A DNA stretch of 52,388 nucleotides, from the NCBI GenBank assembly GCA_035529075.1, contig DATKXK010000021.1:1-52388 (forward strand), in the 5' to 3' direction. Position 1 is the first letter of the stretch, and every line of letters begins with the position of its first letter. A model generated the notes under the pieces. The model searched no databases, was not told the origin of the DNA, and was given only the letters and a program-made list of their open reading frames with translations. The translations under genes were made by a program, and so were the position numbers. Shown in pieces: positions 16,645 through 25,696 of the stretch. The stretch is from Acidobacteriota bacterium (GTDB lineage: Bacteria > Zixibacteria > MSB-5A5 > GN15 > FEB-12).

Positions 16645-17014
16645 GGCATGTATAAGCAGGAGGAACAGTCGCGCTCTAAGATTCAGTTAGAGTGAGGAAA
16701 GTCCGAGCTCCACAGAATCAGGGTGCCCGGTAACGCCGGGGCGGAGCGATCCGACGGAAAGTGCCGCAGAAACGATACCGCCTCAACAGAGGTAAGGGTG
16801 AAATCGTGGTGTAAGAGACCACGGCTTTCGGCAGTAATGTCGGAGGCGGGTAAACCCCACCTGGAGCAAGGCCAAATACAGGAAGAGGGTTGATTCGGCC
16901 CGTTACTATTCCGGGGTAGGCCGCATGAGCAGCCGGGTAACCGGCGGCCAAGATAAATGACTGTTGGCTCCTCGTGAGCACACAGAACTCGGCTTATCTC
17001 CTGCTTTGCATGCC
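16645..17014 (+). ncRNA. rnpB: RNase P RNA (bacterial type A)
   Basis: The catalytic RNA that trims tRNA 5' leaders. Helix P1 is formed by GGCATG plus AAGCAGGAG (16645-16662) and CTCCTGCTTTGCATGCC (to 17014). The conserved core is present: GAGGAAAGTCCGAGCTCC, AGGGTGCCCGGTAACG, and the GGAGGCGGGTAAACCCCACC and GGAGCAAGGCCAAATACA segments, ending with a GAACTCGGCTTA block. Length is about 370 nt. It lies between guaB and recJ, close upstream of the recJ start. Confidence 0.95.
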
Positions 17015-17034
17015 TCCAACAAATGGAGTCTGCT

Positions 17035-18783
17035 ATGAACTGGGCTCAACGGCCAACGTCGGTCCAGTGGGTTCTGGCCCCCGAGCCTGACCGGTCGGTG
17101 GTTTCCGGGCTGGCGGAGGAGACGGGTTTAAAGGGGGATATCCTCAGGATACTCATAAATCGTCAGCTTGACACTCCGGACCTTATCCAGAAGTTCCTGC
17201 ATCCTGAGCTTTCGGACCTGCATGATCCGTTCACGATGTCCGGCATGGCGGAAGGCGTGGAGCGGGCCGTTCGGGCATTGATGGAAAACGAGCGGATCAT
17301 GATCTACGGCGACTACGACGTGGACGGCATTACGGCCACGGCGCTGCTGTACATGGTCTTCAACAAACTGGGAGCGCAGGTCAGTTTTTACCTGCCGAAC
17401 CGTCTGACCCACGGCTACGGCCTGTCTGTCGACGGAATCAACGAGGCGAAGTCACAGGGAGTATCACTCGTTATCACTGTTGATACCGGGATCACGGCCG
17501 TCGAGGAGGTGGGCTTTGCCGCCTCCCAGGGTATCGACGTCGTTGTCACGGATCACCACGAACCCGGCGAGACCATTCCCAAGGCCTACGCGGTTATCAA
17601 CCCCAAGCAGCCGGACTGTGAGTACGGCGGTGAACTCTCAGGCGTGGGGGTGGCGTTTAAATTCACTCAGGCGCTGTACCATCGGCTGGCCCAGGATGAG
17701 AGCGAACTGTATGAGCACCTCGATCTGGTCGCGCTGGGGACCTCGGCGGATATCGTGCCGCTGGTCGGGGAGAACCGCATTCTGACAAAGTACGGCATCA
17801 AGCAAATCCCGCGCACCACCAAGCCGGGCTTGAAATCGCTCGCCTTCGTGTCGGGTCTGATGGGCAAGGAGATCAGTACCGGGCAGATAGTGTTCGTCCT
17901 GGCTCCCCGGATCAATGCGCTGGGGCGGCTGGGGGACGCACGGGAGGCGATCCGTTTACTGTCGACGCGCGACGAGCGAGTCGCGTCGGACATCGCCCGT
18001 AAGCTCGACAGCGAGAACAAGCGGCGCAAGGAAATCGACGAGCAGACGCTGGAGGAGGCTCTCGAGCAAATGCACGAGTTGGTCGACACGGAGAACGACA
18101 AGGCCATCGTGCTGGCCGCCGAAGGCTGGCACCAGGGGGTGATCGGTATCGTGGCCAGCCGCCTCGTCGAGAAGTATCACCTGCCGACGGTCATGATCGC
18201 CATATCCGACGGCGAAGGCAAGGGGTCGGCCCGCTCCATCCCCGGGTTTCACCTGTGCGAGGCGCTCAAGGAGTGCGAGGACCTCCTGATTCGCTATGGC
18301 GGCCACAAGTATGCCGCCGGCCTGTCTATCAAGCAGGAGCACATACCCGAATTCCGCGAACGGTTCAAGGCCGTTTCACGGCGTGAACTCACTACCGAGG
18401 ATACCATTCCCAAGCTCAATATCGACCTGGAAATAGAACTGTCTGACATCGATGATGAGTTTGTCAGGTCAATCGAGGCCTTCTCGCCGTTCGGCCCTCA
18501 GAACATGCGGCCGATCCTCCTGACGCGTAACTGCGAGTTGGTCCGGCAGCCTTACGTGGTGGGGAAAAACCATCTCAAGATGCGCGTGCGCAAAGGCGAG
18601 ACGTTATTTGACGTTATCGGGTTCGGGTTCGGCCATATGGCCAAGGTGATTTCCGACAAGGGCTGTCTGGTTGACATTGTATACGCCGTCGAATACAACA
18701 CCTTCCATGACCGTACCTACATTCAACTTCGCCTGCGCGACATCAAGCTCACCGCCGGCGATATGTCCCCGGGTTACAGGTAG
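17035..18783 (+). CDS. recJ: single-stranded-DNA-specific 5'-3' exonuclease RecJ
   Basis: A 582-residue DHH-family nuclease acting in recombination and repair. The DHH domain has GDYDVDG (about residue 93), then VITVDTGIT and VVTDHHEPG. DHHA1 follows with GWHQGVIGIVASRL and the GGHKYAAGLSI motif, and an OB-like C-terminus ends near FHDRTYIQLRLRDIKL. I prefer the ATG at 17035 because GGAG lies six bases upstream; the ATG at 17023 overlaps that sequence and has no ribosome-binding site. It is 3 bases ahead of meaB, so the two genes are probably cotranscribed. Confidence 0.95.
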   Translation: MNWAQRPTSVQWVLAPEPDRSVVSGLAEETGLKGDILRILINRQLDTPDLIQKFLHPELSDLHDPFTMSGMAEGVERAVRALMENERIMIYGDYDVDGITATALLYMVFNKLGAQVSFYLPNRLTHGYGLSVDGINEAKSQGVSLVITVDTGITAVEEVGFAASQGIDVVVTDHHEPGETIPKAYAVINPKQPDCEYGGELSGVGVAFKFTQALYHRLAQDESELYEHLDLVALGTSADIVPLVGENRILTKYGIKQIPRTTKPGLKSLAFVSGLMGKEISTGQIVFVLAPRINALGRLGDAREAIRLLSTRDERVASDIARKLDSENKRRKEIDEQTLEEALEQMHELVDTENDKAIVLAAEGWHQGVIGIVASRLVEKYHLPTVMIAISDGEGKGSARSIPGFHLCEALKECEDLLIRYGGHKYAAGLSIKQEHIPEFRERFKAVSRRELTTEDTIPKLNIDLEIELSDIDDEFVRSIEAFSPFGPQNMRPILLTRNCELVRQPYVVGKNHLKMRVRKGETLFDVIGFGFGHMAKVISDKGCLVDIVYAVEYNTFHDRTYIQLRLRDIKLTAGDMSPGYR

Positions 18784-18786
18784 CTC

Positions 18787-19731
18787 ATGACGATGCTCGA
18801 GAGGTTTTATGCCGGTGACGTCCGGTCGCTGTCCAGGCTCATCAGCATCGTCGAAAACCGCAGCGACGGTTACCGGGAACTTCTCGCCCGGCTGTACGAG
18901 CGGGTCGGCGGCTCGGTTCGCATCGGCCTGACCGGTCCGCCGGGGGCCGGCAAGTCAACGCTGCTCAACAGCCTGGCCCGGCAGTATCTGTCCGATGGCA
19001 GGAAGGTCGGTGTCATCGCGGTGGACCCCACGTCGCCATTCAGCGGGGGGGCCCTCCTCGGCGACCGGGTGCGGATGCAGGAGTTTCCGTCCGACGGCAG
19101 TTTCTACTTCCGGTCCATGGCGACGCGCGGAGCCACCGGGGGGCTGGCTTCGGCCACCGACAACGTGGGCATTGTGTACGATGCCTTCGGATTCGACATC
19201 ACCCTCATAGAGACGGTCGGCGTGGGTCAGGTGGAGCTTGACATCATTGACTCCTGCGATACCGTGGTGGTGGTGCTCGTGCCCGAGTCGGGCGACGCCG
19301 TGCAGACCATGAAGGCCGGCTTGATGGAGATCGCCGACCTGTTCTGTGTCAACAAGGCAGACCGCCCGGGAGCCGACCGCATCGTCTCGGAGCTGCGGCA
19401 GACTCTCGATACGCGGAAAAGACTCGCGGCGGAGTGGGAGGTGCCGATCATCCCGACCCAGGCCGTTACCGGCAAGAACGTCGATGCTCTGTATGCCGCT
19501 ATTCTCAAGCACGTTGAGGTGATGCAGGCCGCTGGCCAGTTCGAGGCGCACCGCCGGGAACAGGTCAGGAGGAAGATCCTGAATATCCTGAAGAACCGGT
19601 TCCAGCGCGAGTTCATCGAGCGGGTTGTCGGTCGCACGGAATTCGACCGCATTATTGACGACGTCCGCAACGGCCGGACCAACCCGTTCCTGATCGGTGA
19701 CAGGCTGTACGAAGAGTTTTGCCGGGATTGA
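18787..19731 (+). CDS. meaB: MeaB/ArgK-family G-protein chaperone of an acyl-CoA mutase
   Basis: A 314-residue P-loop GTPase with Walker A GPPGAGKST at about residue 50, VDPTSPFSGGALLGDRVRM, the Walker B/switch region ETVGVGQVE, and the G4 motif NKAD. MeaB loads cobalamin into B12-dependent mutases and guards them from inactivation using GTP hydrolysis. It is encoded 4 bases after recJ and 143 bases before an isobutyryl-CoA-mutase-like large subunit. Its client may be that mutase, the methylmalonyl-CoA mutase 8 kb away, or both. Confidence 0.93.
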   Translation: MTMLERFYAGDVRSLSRLISIVENRSDGYRELLARLYERVGGSVRIGLTGPPGAGKSTLLNSLARQYLSDGRKVGVIAVDPTSPFSGGALLGDRVRMQEFPSDGSFYFRSMATRGATGGLASATDNVGIVYDAFGFDITLIETVGVGQVELDIIDSCDTVVVVLVPESGDAVQTMKAGLMEIADLFCVNKADRPGADRIVSELRQTLDTRKRLAAEWEVPIIPTQAVTGKNVDALYAAILKHVEVMQAAGQFEAHRREQVRRKILNILKNRFQREFIERVVGRTEFDRIIDDVRNGRTNPFLIGDRLYEEFCRD

Positions 19732-19874
19732 CGCGCTCTTGCCGTTGCGGCTGACGGGTCCGGGGCCAAAGCGTTGCGGCGTGGCCCGGGGATCGGGGCC
19801 GGTTGCGCGCTGCTTGATTTTCTTACCCCCCTGTATTATCTTGGAACTCAATTCAGACTCGGAGACAATCGCAA

Positions 19875-21572
19875 ATGTTCAGTAAAGGCTTTCTTAAGTC
19901 GTTGAATGACAGGCTGGCCCGGTGGAACAAGGAGGCGGCCAAATCCCGGGCCAGGAGGTCGCTGCCGCGGTTCTTCACCGTCTCGGGCAGCGAGATCGAC
20001 GAGCTTTATACTCCCGGGTCTGTTCACGGAGCGGACCAGGAGAATTACCACTGGGAGAAGATCGGACTGCCCGGCGAGTACCCGTATACCAGGGGTGTGC
20101 ATCACACGATGTACCGCACGCGGCTCTGGACGATGCGGCAATTCGCCGGGATGGGCACACCAAAGCAGACTCACGACCGGTTCAAGTACATTCTGGAGCA
20201 GGGCGGGACCGGCCTGTCGACGGCGTTCGATCTGCCTACCCTGATGGGCTATGATTCGGATCATCCCCGGTCGTTGGGCGAGGTCGGCAAATGCGGCGTG
20301 GCGGTCGATACCCTGGCCGACATGGAGATTATTTTCGGGGATATTGACCTGTCCAAGGTCTCGGTGTCGATGACGATCAACTCGACGGCCTCGATGGCCC
20401 TGGCCATGTTGCTGGCGGTGGCCGAGAAGCAGGGCGTGCCGTTTGAGAAGGTTCGCGGGACGCTGCAAAACGACATCCTCAAGGAGTACATTGCGCAGAA
20501 GGAATTCATTTTCCCGCCGAAGCCCTCGATCCGACTGATCACCGACATGATGGCGTACTGCACGAAGCACGTGCCCCAGTGGAACACCATATCGATATCC
20601 GGCTACCACATACGCGAGGCGGGCGCGACGGCCGCGCAGGAACTGGCCTACACGCTGGCTGACGGTTTCTGTTATATCGAGGCGGCGATACAGGCCGGGC
20701 TGAGCATCGATGACTTCGCCCCCCGGCTGTCGTTCTTCTTCAACGCCCACTCGGATTTCTTTGAGGAGATCGCCAAGTACCGGGCCGCCCGGCGCATTTA
20801 CGCCAGGCGGATGAAGAACAAGTACGGGGCCAAGGACCCGCGAAGCTGGCTGCTGCGGTTTCACACGCAGACGGCCGGGTGTTCGCTGACGGCCCAGCAA
20901 CCGGAGAACAACATCGTTCGAACGGCCATCCAGGCGCTTTCCGGCGTGCTCGGCGGAACGCAATCCCTGCACACCAACTCCATGGACGAGACGCTCGCCT
21001 TGCCGTCGGAAAAGGCAGCCCTGATCGCCCTGCGTACCCAGCAGGTTATTGCCTATGAAACGGGCGTGGCCAATACGATTGATCCGCTGGCCGGGTCGTA
21101 CTTTGTCGAGTCGCTGACTGACCGAATGGAGGCCGAGGCGGAGGAGATCTTCGAGGAGATCGAGCGCCAGGGCGGGGTCGTGGCCAGCATCGAAGAAGGG
21201 TATTTCCAGCGTGAGATAGCCCGCTCCGCCTACAGGTACCAGCGGGAGATCGAGAAGAACGAACGCAAGGTTGTGGGTGTCAACGACTTCGTCCTCGAGG
21301 ATGAAAAGATCGACATCCCCGTGCTCAGGATCGACCGCCAGGTGGAGCTTGACCAGGTGGCGAACCTGAAGAAGGTCAAGGCGGAGCGCGATCAGGCCGC
21401 CGTCCGGGCATCGCTGGAGAAGCTCCGTCAGGCCGCTGAAGGGGACGGCAACACGTTCGAGGCGATTCTGGAATGCAGCCGCGCGTATGTCGCCATGGGT
21501 GAGATGTGCGACGTTCTTCGCGGCGTGTGGGGTGAATGGGTGGAGAGCCAGGCGGCGATGCAGGCGTCGTGA
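19875..21572 (+). CDS. icmA: isobutyryl-CoA mutase-like large subunit (B12-dependent)
   Basis: A 565-residue acyl-CoA mutase catalytic subunit (TIM barrel with substrate channel) without a B12 domain. It has the family blocks [52 protein letters not shown] and [18 protein letters not shown]. The substrate-specificity pair is diagnostic: WTMRQF90AGM has Phe where methylmalonyl-CoA mutase has Tyr89, and KEYIAQ208KE has Gln where methylmalonyl-CoA mutase has Arg207. Phe/Gln is the isobutyryl-CoA mutase signature, so the expected reaction is isobutyryl-CoA to n-butyryl-CoA. The start has GGAG 11 bases upstream. It is followed at 78 bases by the B12-binding subunit. Substrate is inferred from residues. 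Confidence 0.85.
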   Translation: MFSKGFLKSLNDRLARWNKEAAKSRARRSLPRFFTVSGSEIDELYTPGSVHGADQENYHWEKIGLPGEYPYTRGVHHTMYRTRLWTMRQFAGMGTPKQTHDRFKYILEQGGTGLSTAFDLPTLMGYDSDHPRSLGEVGKCGVAVDTLADMEIIFGDIDLSKVSVSMTINSTASMALAMLLAVAEKQGVPFEKVRGTLQNDILKEYIAQKEFIFPPKPSIRLITDMMAYCTKHVPQWNTISISGYHIREAGATAAQELAYTLADGFCYIEAAIQAGLSIDDFAPRLSFFFNAHSDFFEEIAKYRAARRIYARRMKNKYGAKDPRSWLLRFHTQTAGCSLTAQQPENNIVRTAIQALSGVLGGTQSLHTNSMDETLALPSEKAALIALRTQQVIAYETGVANTIDPLAGSYFVESLTDRMEAEAEEIFEEIERQGGVVASIEEGYFQREIARSAYRYQREIEKNERKVVGVNDFVLEDEKIDIPVLRIDRQVELDQVANLKKVKAERDQAAVRASLEKLRQAAEGDGNTFEAILECSRAYVAMGEMCDVLRGVWGEWVESQAAMQAS

Positions 21573-21650
21573 CCGGCGATGCATCCCGCGAGGAAGCGCC
21601 CGAACGATAAAACTGTGCGCTAACACGTATCTATTAGCAGTAAAGCAGCT

Positions 21651-22070
21651 ATGACAAAAAAAATCAGAGTACTCTTAGCCAAGCCGGGGCTTGACGGCCA
21701 CGATCGCGGCATCAAGGTGATCGCCTCGGCCTTTCGTGACGCCGGGATGGAGGTAATCTATTCCGGGCTTCGGCAGACCCCGCCCATGATCGTCGATGCC
21801 GCCATCCAGGAGGACGTCGACGCTATCGGCATCTCTATCCTCTCCGGCGCCCACATGACGCTGTTTCCGGCCATTCTCGAGGAGATGAAGAGACGCGGCG
21901 CCGATGACATCATTCTTTTCGGCGGCGGGATCATCCCGGACGACGACAAGGACGAGCTGGAAAAGATGGGTGTGGCCAAGATTTTTACCCCGGGAGCCCC
22001 GACCGAGGAGGCGGTGGAGTTCCTTCGCCGGGCGATTGCCGAGAAACCGTCCGACGAGAAAATCATGTAG
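21651..22070 (+). CDS. cobalamin-binding subunit of acyl-CoA mutase
   Basis: A 139-residue stand-alone B12-binding domain with the base-off/His-on motif LDGHDRG (His17 is the expected lower cobalt ligand), then [20 protein letters not shown] and [10 protein letters not shown], which line the nucleotide-tail pocket. Its size matches the small subunit (IcmB, mcmB) of two-component mutases. It is the only B12 domain in the window although two catalytic subunits are present, so it may be shared. It sits between the isobutyryl-type large subunit and an acyl-CoA dehydrogenase. Confidence 0.93.
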   Translation: MTKKIRVLLAKPGLDGHDRGIKVIASAFRDAGMEVIYSGLRQTPPMIVDAAIQEDVDAIGISILSGAHMTLFPAILEEMKRRGADDIILFGGGIIPDDDKDELEKMGVAKIFTPGAPTEEAVEFLRRAIAEKPSDEKIM

Positions 22071-22114
22071 CTAAATCAAGTCCGTTCACACTATAGGCGC
22101 TTCCGGGAGGATTT

Positions 22115-23257
22115 ATGTCGAAGAATATTGATGAAAAACAGCAGGCTGTCAGGGATGAGGTAGCGGCGTTTGCGAAGAAAGAAATTTATCCGGTGTCCGA
22201 GAAGTGGGACCGGATGGGAGAGCCGAGGGAGTTCCCCCGCGAGCTGTATCGCAAGATCGGCCAGGCGGGATTCATCGGCTACTGCATGCCGAAAGAGTAC
22301 GGCGGCCAGGGCAAGAGCCACATTGAGTACATTACCCTGGTCGAGGAGTTGTGCTACCACGACGCCGCGGTGGGGTTGCTGTGCGCCGTCGGTGAGCTGG
22401 CCACGTACCCCATCCTGTACTTCGGCAACGAGGCGCAGAAGAAGAAGTACGTGCCGGACTGTGCCAGCGGCAAGCGTATCCCGGCCTTTGTGCTGACCGA
22501 ACCGAACGCCGGTTCCGATGCGGCCAACCAGTCGACGATAGCGGTCGAGAGCGGCTCGGATTACGTGATAAACGGTGAGAAGATTTTCATCATGCACGGC
22601 GACGTGGCCGACGTGGGGGTTGTCTTCTGCAAGATCGAAGGCCAGCCGAAGCTGTCGGCGATTATCGTGGAAACGGATCAGCCCGGCTGGCAGGGCCGGA
22701 CGCTCAAGCACAAGCTGGGCATGCGGGCGGCGACCACCGGCGGCATCATCCTTAAAGACGTCAAGGCGCCGAAGGAGAACCTGCTGGGCGAGATCGGCAA
22801 GAGTTTCCGGTACGCCATGACGACGCTGGACAGCGCCCGGATCGGGGTTGCGGCTCAGGGCGTGGGCATTTCCCAGCGGGCTCTGGACGAGTCGGTGGCG
22901 TACGCCAAGAAGCGCCAGGCGTTCGGTCAGCCCATCGCCAAGCTGCAGGCGATTCAGTGGATGATTGCGGACATGGCCACCCGCCTGGAAGCGGCGCGCG
23001 GCCTGGCCTACAAGGCGGCCCAGATGCAGGATCGAGGCGAGAAGTTCTCGCTGGAGGCCTCTATGGCCAAGCTGTTCTGTTCGGAGACGGCCAGGTTCTG
23101 CGTCGATCGCGCCATGCAGATCCACGCCGGGTACGGCTACATCGGCGAGTTCTCCCCGATAGAAAAGCTGTACCGCGACCAGCGGGTGCTGGAAATCTAC
23201 GAGGGCACCTCCGAGGTCCAGCGCCTGGTCATTGCCGGCAACATCATTGGTCGTTGA
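22115..23257 (+). CDS. acyl-CoA dehydrogenase (short-chain type)
   Basis: A 380-residue FAD-dependent acyl-CoA dehydrogenase. The signatures LTEPNAGSDAANQ and IHAGYGYIGEFSPIEKLYRD are present, and the catalytic glutamate lies in LEIYEGTSEVQR. It oxidises an acyl-CoA to the trans-2-enoyl-CoA and passes electrons to ETF. Next to an isobutyryl-type mutase the likely substrate is butyryl-CoA or isobutyryl-CoA, but this is inference from context. A GGGAGGA lies upstream of the ATG. Its stop overlaps the start of the next gene (TGATG), indicating translational coupling. Confidence 0.92.
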   Translation: MSKNIDEKQQAVRDEVAAFAKKEIYPVSEKWDRMGEPREFPRELYRKIGQAGFIGYCMPKEYGGQGKSHIEYITLVEELCYHDAAVGLLCAVGELATYPILYFGNEAQKKKYVPDCASGKRIPAFVLTEPNAGSDAANQSTIAVESGSDYVINGEKIFIMHGDVADVGVVFCKIEGQPKLSAIIVETDQPGWQGRTLKHKLGMRAATTGGIILKDVKAPKENLLGEIGKSFRYAMTTLDSARIGVAAQGVGISQRALDESVAYAKKRQAFGQPIAKLQAIQWMIADMATRLEAARGLAYKAAQMQDRGEKFSLEASMAKLFCSETARFCVDRAMQIHAGYGYIGEFSPIEKLYRDQRVLEIYEGTSEVQRLVIAGNIIGR

Positions 23258-24093
23258 TGGTATTCGGGCAGTTTGAGATAGATTCCTTCGTCGAGCAGGA
23301 GTTCCGGCTCGACGGAGGAACCATGTTCGGTATTGTGCCGAAATTCCTGTGGCAGCGGTCGGTCGCGGCCGACGAGAATAATCTTATCGCGATGGTCACC
23401 AACGTTTTCGTGCTGAGAGCGCATGGCCGTGTCATAATGTTCGACGCCGGGCTCGGTGACACGCTCTCGGATAAGGAAAAGACTGTCTACGGCACGGACG
23501 GTGTCTCGGCCCTCGAGAGCGGCCTTTCGGGTCTGGGCCTGGCGTCGGATAAGGTAGACCGGGTCGTGCTGACGCACCTGCACACCGACCATGCCGGTGG
23601 GGCGGTGAAGCGGGAAAACGGCCGGTATGTCCCTCGGTTCAAAAATGCCCGGTACGTTGTCAGCCGGGACGAGTGGGCCGTGGCGCTCAGGCCTGACGAG
23701 CGAACCGCCGCCGTGTACATCCCGGAGCGGTTGCGGCCGCTCGAGGAGGCCGGCCAGGTGGAATTTATCGAGGGCGACACGGAGTTGTTTCCCGGGGTCA
23801 GGACGGTGCGAACGGGGGGGCATACGGACGCGCATTTTGCCCTGGAGCTGGAGTCGGAAGGCCGGCAGGTGTTGTACTATGCCGACATATTCTGCACCTC
23901 GGCGCACCTTCGCGTCCCGTTTGTGCCGGCCAGCGACCTGTATCCGGTGCAGACAATGGAAGTTAAGCGTCGGGTCCTGGCACGGGTTGTCGACACCGAC
24001 GTTGTTCTTGCGTTTGATCATGATCCCCGGATGCCGTTTGCCACTGTCAGGCAGACCGGGATGGCGCTGGTGGCCGAGCCGGTCACAGCATAA
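23257..24093 (+). CDS. MBL-fold metallo-hydrolase
   Basis: A 278-residue metallo-beta-lactamase-fold protein with the dinuclear-metal motif [10 protein letters not shown] at about residue 106, a later His in [14 protein letters not shown], the Asp bridging ligand in YYADIF, and a last His near the end in FDHDP. It lacks a signal peptide and resembles the quorum-quenching-lactonase/thioesterase branch. It starts inside the stop codon of the acyl-CoA dehydrogenase gene, so it should belong to the same pathway, perhaps as a thioester or lactone hydrolase. The substrate is unknown. Confidence 0.85.
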   Translation: MVFGQFEIDSFVEQEFRLDGGTMFGIVPKFLWQRSVAADENNLIAMVTNVFVLRAHGRVIMFDAGLGDTLSDKEKTVYGTDGVSALESGLSGLGLASDKVDRVVLTHLHTDHAGGAVKRENGRYVPRFKNARYVVSRDEWAVALRPDERTAAVYIPERLRPLEEAGQVEFIEGDTELFPGVRTVRTGGHTDAHFALELESEGRQVLYYADIFCTSAHLRVPFVPASDLYPVQTMEVKRRVLARVVDTDVVLAFDHDPRMPFATVRQTGMALVAEPVTA

Positions 24094-24116
24094 TACGAGC
24101 TTACACGGGTGAACAC

Positions 24117-25667
24117 GTGTCACTTGAAGAAAAACTGAACCGTCTCGAGGAGATGCGCGCGGAAGCGAGACTTGGCGGCGGCCAGGCGCGCATTGACGCC
24201 CAGCACAAGAAGGGCAAGCTGACCGCGCGCGAGCGCATCGACCTGCTGGTCGATGCCAACTCGTTCGAGGAATTCGATGCCTTTGTCACGCACCGTTCCA
24301 CCGATTTCGGCCTTGACAGGTTGAAGTTCCTCGGCGACGGTGTTATCACCGGGTGTGGCAAGATCAGGGGGCGTCCCGTCTACATTTTCTCCCAGGATTT
24401 CACCGTTCTCGGCGGGTCGCTCTCGGAGGCCCACGCGGAGAAGATCTGCAAGATCATGGATATGGCCATGAAAGTCGGTGCGCCGGTCATCGGGCTGAAC
24501 GACTCGGGCGGCGCCCGTATCCAGGAAGGGGTGGTTTCGCTCGGCGGCTACGCGGACATTTTTCTTCGGAACACCCTGGCCTCGGGGGTGGTGCCGCAGA
24601 TTTCGGTTGTCCTTGGCCCCTGCGCCGGGGGCGCCGTCTACAGCCCGGCCATAACGGATTTCGTTCTGATGACCAAGGGCACCTCCTACATGTTCGTCAC
24701 CGGGCCGAACGTGGTGAAGACGGTCACGCATGAGGCGGTCTCGTCCGAGGAGCTTGGAGGGGCGCAGGTGCACGCGGCCAAATCCGGCGTGGCCCACTTT
24801 GCCTGTGACAACGAAGCCGACGCCGTGGCGAAACTCAAACGGCTGCTGGACTTCATTCCCCAGAACAACTGTGAAGACCCGCCCAGTGCCGACTGCACCG
24901 ACCCACTTGACCGGGAGGATGAGGCGCTCGATCACATCGTGCCCGAGAACCCCAATCAGCCGTACGACATGAAGGACGTGATAAACCGGGTGGTCGACGC
25001 CGGTTCGTTTTTTGAAGTGCACGAGGAATTTGCGCCCAACCTGGTGGTCGGGTTCGCGCATCTTGGCGGCCGCTCGGTCGGTATCATCGCCAACCAGCCT
25101 GCCGTGCTGGCCGGGGTGCTGGATATCAACTCGTCGATCAAGGGCGCGAGGTTTATACGGTTCTGCGACGCCTTCAACATCCCCATCGTGACCTTCGAGG
25201 ACGTTCCGGGTTTCATGCCGGGTGTGGAACAGGAGCACGGCGGCATAATCCGCAACGGCGCCAAGCTCCTGTACGCCTACTGTGAGGCCACCGTGCCGAA
25301 GATTACCGTCATCACGCGCAAGGCGTACGGCGGTGCCTACGACGTCATGAATTCCAAGCACGTTCGCGGCGACATGAACTACGCGTGGCCGACGGCCGAG
25401 ATCGCCGTGATGGGGCCCAAGGGCGCGGTGGAGATCATCTTCAAGAAGGAAATCGCGGCGGCGGTCGACCCGGAGGCCGAGGTCCGAAAGAAGACCGAAG
25501 AGTTCCGTGAGAAATTCGCCAACCCGTTCATTGCCGCGGGACGCGGCTACGTCGATGACATTATCGAGCCGAAGACCACCCGCCCCCGCCTGATCCGCGC
25601 CTTCGAAATGCTCGAAACGAAGAAGGATACTAACCCGTTGAAGAAACACGGCAACATACCGCTGTAG
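24117..25667 (+). CDS. pccB: propionyl-CoA carboxylase, carboxyltransferase (beta) subunit
   Basis: A 516-residue acyl-CoA carboxyltransferase. N- and C-terminal crotonase-like halves carry the oxyanion-hole glycines ([22 protein letters not shown] and later [16 protein letters not shown]), plus [12 protein letters not shown] and [17 protein letters not shown]. An Asp follows FIRFC (FCDAF) in the second half, in the region where an Asp/Ile specificity residue decides propionyl-CoA versus acetyl-CoA use. It transfers CO2 from carboxybiotin to propionyl-CoA, giving (S)-methylmalonyl-CoA. It starts at a GTG (24117) with GGGTGA five bases upstream. It is followed by the biotin carboxylase and BCCP genes. 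Confidence 0.92.
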   Translation: MSLEEKLNRLEEMRAEARLGGGQARIDAQHKKGKLTARERIDLLVDANSFEEFDAFVTHRSTDFGLDRLKFLGDGVITGCGKIRGRPVYIFSQDFTVLGGSLSEAHAEKICKIMDMAMKVGAPVIGLNDSGGARIQEGVVSLGGYADIFLRNTLASGVVPQISVVLGPCAGGAVYSPAITDFVLMTKGTSYMFVTGPNVVKTVTHEAVSSEELGGAQVHAAKSGVAHFACDNEADAVAKLKRLLDFIPQNNCEDPPSADCTDPLDREDEALDHIVPENPNQPYDMKDVINRVVDAGSFFEVHEEFAPNLVVGFAHLGGRSVGIIANQPAVLAGVLDINSSIKGARFIRFCDAFNIPIVTFEDVPGFMPGVEQEHGGIIRNGAKLLYAYCEATVPKITVITRKAYGGAYDVMNSKHVRGDMNYAWPTAEIAVMGPKGAVEIIFKKEIAAAVDPEAEVRKKTEEFREKFANPFIAAGRGYVDDIIEPKTTRPRLIRAFEMLETKKDTNPLKKHGNIPL

Positions 25668-25696
25668 CGTCGCCGTGAGGTCCGTCGCAGGCTGAG

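Noticed and set aside
19814-19839. TTGATT...TATTAT promoter before the isobutyryl-type mutase gene
   Set aside because: Hexamers are reasonable but the spacer is 14 bases; it may be real with a different -35, but the evidence is weak.
19732-19874. Cobalamin riboswitch expected in front of the B12 mutase genes
   Set aside because: I looked for the B12 box (GCCACTG) and the conserved core in this gap and before meaB and saw neither.
19848-21626. 592-codon minus-strand open frame opposite the isobutyryl-type mutase
   Set aside because: Antisense shadow of a conserved enzyme; composition is Arg/His/Leu-rich and no family features are visible.
22091-23125. Minus-strand open frame opposite the acyl-CoA dehydrogenase
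   Set aside because: Same reasoning: conserved protein on the plus strand and no independent signals on the minus strand.
24120-25649. 509-codon minus-strand open frame opposite the carboxyltransferase
   Set aside because: Antisense shadow; the plus-strand protein is a clear family member over its full length.
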